Shown here: piece by piece, positions 13,575-17,838 of the stretch
Layout: each line of letters starts with the position of its first letter
Numbering within the stretch: position 1 is the stretch's first letter
NCBI GenBank assembly: GCA_026129385.1
Contig: JAHCIE010000030.1
Location: 1-17,838 of the forward strand
Reading direction: 5' to 3'
DNA: 17,838 bases
From: Anaerolineae bacterium
Lineage (GTDB): Bacteria > Chloroflexota > Anaerolineae > Epilineales > JAHCIE01
Made by a program: the position numbers and the translations under genes
Notes under the pieces: generated by a model
Seen by the model: only the letters and a program-made list of their open reading frames with translations
Told to the model about the DNA's origin: nothing
Database searches by the model: none

Positions 13575-14711
13575 ATGAGGTGGGACCTACTGGCCGAGTG
13601 GATCATCAAGGCAATCATCATCCTGGTTCTGTTGCTGACCGGCTTTGCCTACCAGACGTGGCTGGAGCGCAAGGTGGTGTCCAAGATGCAGTACCGCATC
13701 GGCCCCAACCGCGCCGGGCCTTTTGGCCTGCTGTTGCCCCTGGCCGACGGAATTAAGCTCATCTTCAAGGAAGAGCTGATACCCGCCATGGCCGACAAGG
13801 TGATTTTCGTCGCCGCGCCAGTCGTGTCGATGATCGTCGCCTTGCTGGTGTTTGCCGTGATTCCCATCGGGCCAAGCATCATCGTCTTTGGCCGTGAGGT
13901 TACACTGCAATTGGCCGACATCAACGTCGGCCTCATGTACGTGCTGGCCGTGTCGTCGCTGGGCATCTATGGCATCGTTCTTGGCGGCTGGGCGTCCAAC
14001 AACAAGTACGCCCTGCTGGGCGGCTTGCGTTCGTCGGCGCAGCTGATCTCCTATGAGTTGGTGCTGGGCCTGGCCCTGATGGGGTCGGTGATGCTGACTG
14101 GCACCCTCAGCCTGAACCAGATTGTGAATGCTCAGGCGTACGACTTCTGGAATTGGCTGGTCTTCCTCCAGCCCCTGGGCTTCCTGCTGTACGTCATCGC
14201 CGCCATTGCCGAAGTCAACCGCGCGCCCTTCGACCTGCCCGAAGCCGAGCAGGAGTTGACGGCCGGCTATCACACCGAGTACAGCGGCATGAAGTTCGCT
14301 CTGTTCTTCATGGCTGAGTATATCAACATGATCAACGTCAGCGCTATCGCCGTAACGATGTTCCTCGGCGGCTGGCGGCCACCGTTCGGCTTCATTCCCG
14401 AGTGGACAGGCCCCATCTGGTTCTTCCTCAAGGTGCTGGCGTTCATCCTGGTCTTCATCTGGTTGCGGGCTACCCTGCCGCGCCTGCGCTATGATCAACT
14501 GATGAACTTTGGCTGGAGGACCATGCTGCCCCTCGCCATCGCTAACGTGGTCGTGACTGCCATCGCCATGGCGCTCCGGCCCACTCCGGGCGCGAATACC
14601 TGGTTCGTCGTTGCCGTGGGGTCCGTCATCCTGATCATTGCTGCCTTGCTGTTCTATCGCAGCTGGTCGTCGGCGTCGATGCGCCGCCGCGCCGCGCGTC
14701 AGGCCAGCTAG
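13575..14711 (+). CDS. nuoH: NADH-quinone oxidoreductase subunit H (NuoH)
   Basis: Membrane subunit that forms most of the quinone chamber and links it to the proton-pumping arm. It has 378 residues; ATG 13575 follows GGAG (13565-13568) by six bases. Helix 1 (IIKAIIILVLLLTGFAYQTW) is followed by ERKVVSKMQYRIGPNRAGPFG, the signature loop, then ADGIKLIFKEELIPA. EVNRAPFDLPEAEQELTAGY and the following HTEYSGMKFALFFMAEY carry the conserved acidic residues facing the quinone tunnel. Hydrophobic segments fit the usual eight helices, with an additional C-terminal one (FVVAVGSVILIIAALLFY) and a short basic end (RRRAARQ). It is the only nuoH in the window, so both Q modules would have to dock on it or on one encoded elsewhere. 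Confidence 0.97.
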   Translation: MRWDLLAEWIIKAIIILVLLLTGFAYQTWLERKVVSKMQYRIGPNRAGPFGLLLPLADGIKLIFKEELIPAMADKVIFVAAPVVSMIVALLVFAVIPIGPSIIVFGREVTLQLADINVGLMYVLAVSSLGIYGIVLGGWASNNKYALLGGLRSSAQLISYELVLGLALMGSVMLTGTLSLNQIVNAQAYDFWNWLVFLQPLGFLLYVIAAIAEVNRAPFDLPEAEQELTAGYHTEYSGMKFALFFMAEYINMINVSAIAVTMFLGGWRPPFGFIPEWTGPIWFFLKVLAFILVFIWLRATLPRLRYDQLMNFGWRTMLPLAIANVVVTAIAMALRPTPGANTWFVVAVGSVILIIAALLFYRSWSSASMRRRAARQAS

Positions 14712-14782
14712 GCGTTCCCGCAGTTGCGGCTTCGGCCAACACGGTTGAAGCGCCCATCGATGCAGAGCACGAGGTCACCACT

Positions 14783-15358
14783 ATGCTGGCAGTCATTGAG
14801 TTTGTAAAGGGGTTGGGGGTAACGTTGCGGACGGCGTTCAAGCCCAACGTGACCGTCCAGTACCCCGAGGAGCGGCGGCCCGTGTCGCCGCGCTTCCGTG
14901 GGCGTCACGAGTTGCGCCGCTACGACAACGGCCTGGAGCGCTGCATTGGCTGTTCCCTGTGCGCCGCTGCCTGCCCCGCTGACGCTATCCTCGTCATCGC
15001 CGGCGAAAACACCGACGAGGAACGCTACTCACCCGGCGAGCGCTATGCCGCCGTCTACGAAATCAACATGATTCGCTGCATCTTCTGCGGCTACTGCGAA
15101 GAGGCCTGCCCGACGAATGCCATCGTGCTGGGGCCGGTCTTCGATATCTCGGCCTTTACCCGCGACGCCATGATCTACACCAAGGAGAACCTGCTGGTTC
15201 CCTCGCCGCCGCAGACACCGGGCACGCCGCAGCAGACGCCGGAGGGAGAGTACAACACCTCCATCATCCCCGGCACACTCACCAGCGAACCCCGTACGGG
15301 CATCGACATGGCGCCTGGCAAGATCGAGGCGGAGCGTCGCAAGAAGCTGTCCCTGTAA
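14783..15358 (+). CDS. nuoI: NADH-quinone oxidoreductase subunit I, second copy (NuoI2), 2x[4Fe-4S]
   Basis: Ferredoxin-like Q-module subunit with clusters N6a and N6b, 191 residues. ATG 14783 has GAGG (14771-14774) eight bases upstream. N-terminal helix VIEFVKGLGVTLRTAF, then VTVQYPEE and GRHELRRY. Ligands are C54/C57/C60/C64 (CIGCSLCAAACP) and C99/C102/C105/C109 (CIFCGYCEEACP). After about 140 the sequence is a flexible tail, PSPPQTPGTPQQTPEGEYNT, continuing to a basic end ERRKKLSL. Compared with NuoI1 the first cluster motif, the inter-cluster segment and the tail all differ, so this is an old paralogue. The 71-base gap after nuoH holds only a 5-bp stem CCGCA/TGCGG at 14718-14729. Confidence 0.96.
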   Translation: MLAVIEFVKGLGVTLRTAFKPNVTVQYPEERRPVSPRFRGRHELRRYDNGLERCIGCSLCAAACPADAILVIAGENTDEERYSPGERYAAVYEINMIRCIFCGYCEEACPTNAIVLGPVFDISAFTRDAMIYTKENLLVPSPPQTPGTPQQTPEGEYNTSIIPGTLTSEPRTGIDMAPGKIEAERRKKLSL

Positions 15359-15385
15359 TGTAACTCTGCTCTTCAGGAGCGCGAC

Positions 15386-15892
15386 ATGTCTGTCTTACTC
15401 TTTGGTATCCTGGCTGTGCTGGCGCTCATTACCGCCGCGCTAATGGTTACGGCTCGCAACCTCGTGCACGGCGTCTTGATGATGGTGGCGAACTTCGCTG
15501 TCATCGCCGTCATGTATATCACCCTCAACGCGCCCTTTGTCGCCGTCGTCCAGGTGGCGGTGTACGCGGGGGCGATCATGGTGCTGTTCCTGTTTATCGT
15601 CATGCTCATCGGCGAGCAGCAACTCACCTTCGACGAGCAGCTTGGCGGGCAACGTCTGTACGCTGCGGTCCTGGGGCTGCTGCTGGCCGGTATCCTGCTC
15701 ATCACCCTGGTTTCGGCGGCTCCCTACGCGGGCCAGAGTCAGCTGACCGAAGAGTTCATCGGCCGCCAAAACGTGCAGCTCGTCGGCGCGCAGTTATATA
15801 CCGAGTATTTGCTGCCCTTTGAGGCCGCGTCGGTCCTGCTGCTCATCGCTATGATTGGCGCAGTCGTGCTGGCAAAGCGCCGCCTGTTATAG
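15386..15892 (+). CDS. nuoJ: NADH-quinone oxidoreductase subunit J (NuoJ)
   Basis: Membrane-arm subunit of 168 residues with about five hydrophobic segments: LLFGILAVLALITAALMVTA, VLMMVANFAVIAVMYITL, VVQVAVYAGAIMVLFLFIVM, YAAVLGLLLAGILLITLV, and the last VLLLIAMIGAVVLAKRRL. AVYAGAIMVLFLFIVMLI is the NuoJ signature containing the helix-3 pi-bulge region known from structures. ATG 15386 has AGGAG (15375-15379) six bases upstream. The ending AKRRLL is typical. It lies 27 bases after nuoI2 and 49 before nuoK. Confidence 0.95.
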   Translation: MSVLLFGILAVLALITAALMVTARNLVHGVLMMVANFAVIAVMYITLNAPFVAVVQVAVYAGAIMVLFLFIVMLIGEQQLTFDEQLGGQRLYAAVLGLLLAGILLITLVSAAPYAGQSQLTEEFIGRQNVQLVGAQLYTEYLLPFEAASVLLLIAMIGAVVLAKRRLL

Positions 15893-15941
15893 AGGCTGGC
15901 TCAGCCGCCGCACATCAGATTCCTGTTTCACGGAGCCGCTC

Positions 15942-16247
15942 ATGCCTGTCCCGGTTCAATACTACGCTATCCTGAGCGCCCTGTTGTTTAGCATGGGGGT
16001 CGTCGGCGTCCTCCTTCGCCGCAACATCATCATCGTCTTCATGTCCATTGAGTTGATGCTCAACGCGGCCAACCTGCTGTTCGTCGCCTTCGCCCGCTAT
16101 CAGAACGTGGTGGACGGCCAGGTCTTCGTCTTCTTCGTCATGACAGTGGCGGCCTCCGAAGTGGCGATCGGTCTGGCGCTGGTCATGGCCCTGTTCCGTA
16201 GCCGTCAAACCACCGACGTCGACGACATCAGCACCCTCAAGGGTTAG
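15942..16247 (+). CDS. nuoK: NADH-quinone oxidoreductase subunit K (NuoK)
   Basis: Small three-helix antiporter-like (MrpC-type) subunit, 101 residues, the standard size. ATG 15942 is chosen because CGGAG (15931-15935) is six bases upstream and the protein then aligns with the family start (YYAILSALLFSMGVVGVL); an upstream in-frame ATG at 15855 would add 29 non-family residues and overlap nuoJ. The two membrane glutamates needed for proton transfer are present, in FMSIELMLNAANL and AASEVAIGLALV. The stop is four bases before nuoL. Confidence 0.95.
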   Translation: MPVPVQYYAILSALLFSMGVVGVLLRRNIIIVFMSIELMLNAANLLFVAFARYQNVVDGQVFVFFVMTVAASEVAIGLALVMALFRSRQTTDVDDISTLKG

Positions 16248-16251
16248 GCCC

Positions 16252-17838
16252 ATGTTCAATTTGCTCGTCCCCCTCATCATCTTGCTGCCGCTGCTTGGCC
16301 TCACCGTCAACGGCCTGTTGGGGTATCGCATCGGCCGCCGGGGCGTCGCCGTCATCGGCTGGGGCGTCGTCGGCCTGTCGTTCCTGTTGTCCATCGTGGC
16401 GGCGGTGCAACTCAACGCGCTGCCCCCGGAGGAGCGGCACGTGGTGGTGTCGCTGTGGCAGTGGGTCGACGCGGGCGGCTTCCACGTCCCGGTCGAATTC
16501 TACCTCGATCCCCTGTCGGCGCTGATGATCCTCATCGTCACCGGCATCGGCTTCCTCATCCACGTCTATTCCGCCGGCTACATGGCCGACGACCGGGGCT
16601 ACGCGCGCTACTTCGCCTACCTCAACCTGTTTGTCTTCTCGATGCTTGTGCTGGTCCTGGGCGGCAACTTCCTGCTGCTGTACATGGGTTGGGAGTTGGT
16701 GGGCGCGTGCTCGTACCTGCTCATCGGCTTCTGGTTCAGCCAGACTGCCAACGCCAGCGCTGGTCGCAAGGCCTTCGTTGTCAACCGTATCGGTGACTTT
16801 GGCTTCGCCCTCGGTATCATGCTCATCTTTGCCGTCTTTGGCAGCCTTGGCTACGTGGACGTCTTCGCCCGCGCGCCGAGCCTGCTGGCCGAGGGTGGCG
16901 TGGTCGTGACCGTCCTGACGCTGCTGTTGTTCATCGGCGCGGTCGGCAAGTCGGCGCAGATTCCCCTCTACGTCTGGCTCCCGGACGCCATGGCTGGTCC
17001 CACGCCCGTCTCGGCCCTCATTCATGCCGCCACCATGGTCACGGCGGGCGTCTACATGATCGCCCGCTCCAACGTGCTGTACGACCTGGCTCCTACGACC
17101 CAGCTCATTGTCGCCACCATCGGCGCGCTGACGGCCATCATGGCCGCCTTCATCGCCCTGACCCAGGTGGACATCAAGCGCGTGCTGGCTTACTCGACCG
17201 TCAGCCAGTTGGGCTTCATGGTGTTGGCGGTGGGCGCAGGCGCATACACGGCCGGTGTCTTTCATCTCTTTACCCACGCCTTCTTCAAGGCCCTGCTGTT
17301 CCTTGGCGCTGGTTCCGTGATGCACGCCATCGGGAACGAGCAGGACATGCGGAAGATGGGTGGCCTCTATAAGTACATCCGCGTCACGGCCATCACCTTC
17401 ATCATCGGTGCGGCCGCCCTGGCCGGCATCTTCCCCCTGTCAGGCTTCTGGTCCAAGGACGAGATTCTGGCGGGTACGTTCTATCGGGGTGGCTGGTACG
17501 TCGTCCTGTACTTCATCGGGCTTGTGACGGCGTTCATGACGGCCTTCTACGCGCTGCGCCAGGTGGGCCTGACTTTCTTCGGCGAGGAACGCTGGCGCAC
17601 GGCGCTAGCCCCGGCTGGCGGCCACGCCGCATCCGCGCCCGTCGCGCCCGTGCCCGCGCCCATCGCCCCGCCACCCGCTGCGCCTGCGCCCGCCCCCGCC
17701 CCCGATGTGACCCCCGGCGAGAAGCCGCGCCGTCCGCGCCCCGGCCAGGAGCCATCGGCCGCCGCTACCCCGCCACCCGCCGCGCCACCGAGTGAGTCGC
17801 CCGCCGCGCCGCCGACGGCGTCCCCCGGCGAGAAGCCC
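16252..17838 (+). CDS. nuoL: NADH-quinone oxidoreductase subunit L (NuoL), 3' end outside window
   Basis: Distal antiporter-like proton pump. ATG 16252 starts an open frame that reaches the right edge: 529 codons, no stop. Conserved features: FYLDPLSALM, YMGWELVGACSYLLIGFW with E148, GKSAQIPLYVWLPDAMAGPTPVSALIHAATMV with K233 and the helix-breaking Pro, DIKRVLAYSTVSQLGFM, LFTHAFFKALLFL, and FPLSGFWSKDEIL. After TAFMTAFYALRQVGLTFFGEERW (to about 450) normal NuoL continues into its last helices. Here a Pro/Ala-rich low-complexity segment begins (APAPAPAPDVTPGEKPRRPR) and runs at least to residue 529, with PGEKP appearing twice. The codon use stays G+C-rich, so this looks like a real in-frame insertion. 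The C-terminal helices, including the lateral helix, must lie beyond the window if present. Confidence 0.95.
   Translation, partial: MFNLLVPLIILLPLLGLTVNGLLGYRIGRRGVAVIGWGVVGLSFLLSIVAAVQLNALPPEERHVVVSLWQWVDAGGFHVPVEFYLDPLSALMILIVTGIGFLIHVYSAGYMADDRGYARYFAYLNLFVFSMLVLVLGGNFLLLYMGWELVGACSYLLIGFWFSQTANASAGRKAFVVNRIGDFGFALGIMLIFAVFGSLGYVDVFARAPSLLAEGGVVVTVLTLLLFIGAVGKSAQIPLYVWLPDAMAGPTPVSALIHAATMVTAGVYMIARSNVLYDLAPTTQLIVATIGALTAIMAAFIALTQVDIKRVLAYSTVSQLGFMVLAVGAGAYTAGVFHLFTHAFFKALLFLGAGSVMHAIGNEQDMRKMGGLYKYIRVTAITFIIGAAALAGIFPLSGFWSKDEILAGTFYRGGWYVVLYFIGLVTAFMTAFYALRQVGLTFFGEERWRTALAPAGGHAASAPVAPVPAPIAPPPAAPAPAPAPDVTPGEKPRRPRPGQEPSAAATPPPAAPPSESPAAPPTASPGEKP

Noticed and set aside
13587..14498. 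303-residue minus-strand open frame over nuoH
   Set aside because: Same antisense effect; nuoH on the plus strand has every family motif.
16237..17325. 362-residue minus-strand open frame over nuoK/nuoL
   Set aside because: Extreme Asp/His/Gln/Arg composition typical of the antisense of membrane-protein codons; no start signal or homology is evident.
1..17838. CRISPR array, transposase or phage genes
   Set aside because: No regularly spaced repeats and no transposase, integrase or phage protein motif was seen on either strand.

Overview
The window is G+C-rich bacterial DNA holding one end of a respiratory complex I (NADH:quinone oxidoreductase, nuo) gene cluster. The fused NuoC-NuoD proteins, the Ala/Pro-rich tails and the many short GTAGGGGC-type hairpin repeats between and inside genes suggest a Chloroflexota (green non-sulfur) bacterium. 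That placement is an inference from style, not a database result, and I would not name a class.

Layout. (1) 1-322, minus strand: 5' part of a lipoprotein gene that runs off the left edge, with lipobox Cys39 and the start of a LysM domain. It has its own TTGACA-17-TATAGT promoter and a 59-bp hairpin element in its leader. (2) 486-1664: a NifS/IscS-type cysteine desulfurase. (3) 1665-1865: two tandem sigma70-type promoters with 17-bp spacers and a leader hairpin, driving the nuo cluster. (4) 1866-5242: a partial nuo set, nuoB1-nuoCD1-nuoI1, which is a Q module only. (5) 5243-5840: 598 bp without an intact gene, holding decayed copies of a protein tail shared with NuoB1 and a cluster of perfect hairpins. 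(6) 5841-17838: the main set nuoA-nuoB2-nuoCD2-nuoE-nuoF-nuoG-nuoH-nuoI2-nuoJ-nuoK-nuoL, with nuoL cut by the right edge. nuoM and nuoN are expected beyond it.

How the parts work together. NuoE, NuoF and NuoG form the NADH-oxidising arm (FMN, N1a, N3, N1b, N4, N5 and N7 ligands all visible). NuoB, NuoCD and NuoI carry electrons through N6a/N6b/N2 to the quinone pocket. NuoA, NuoH, NuoJ, NuoK and NuoL are membrane-arm subunits. The cysteine desulfurase next door could supply sulfur for the many Fe-S clusters. B, CD and I occur twice, while only one copy of each membrane or NADH-arm subunit is present here, so two alternative Q modules may share one membrane arm.

Main oddities: the second Q module; nuoA broken by two mutually compensating frameshifts; Phe in place of the usual quinone-site Tyr in NuoCD2; a duplicated and decaying C-terminal tail module; a mobile-looking repeat read in frame inside nuoB1; and a long Pro/Ala-rich insertion in NuoL.
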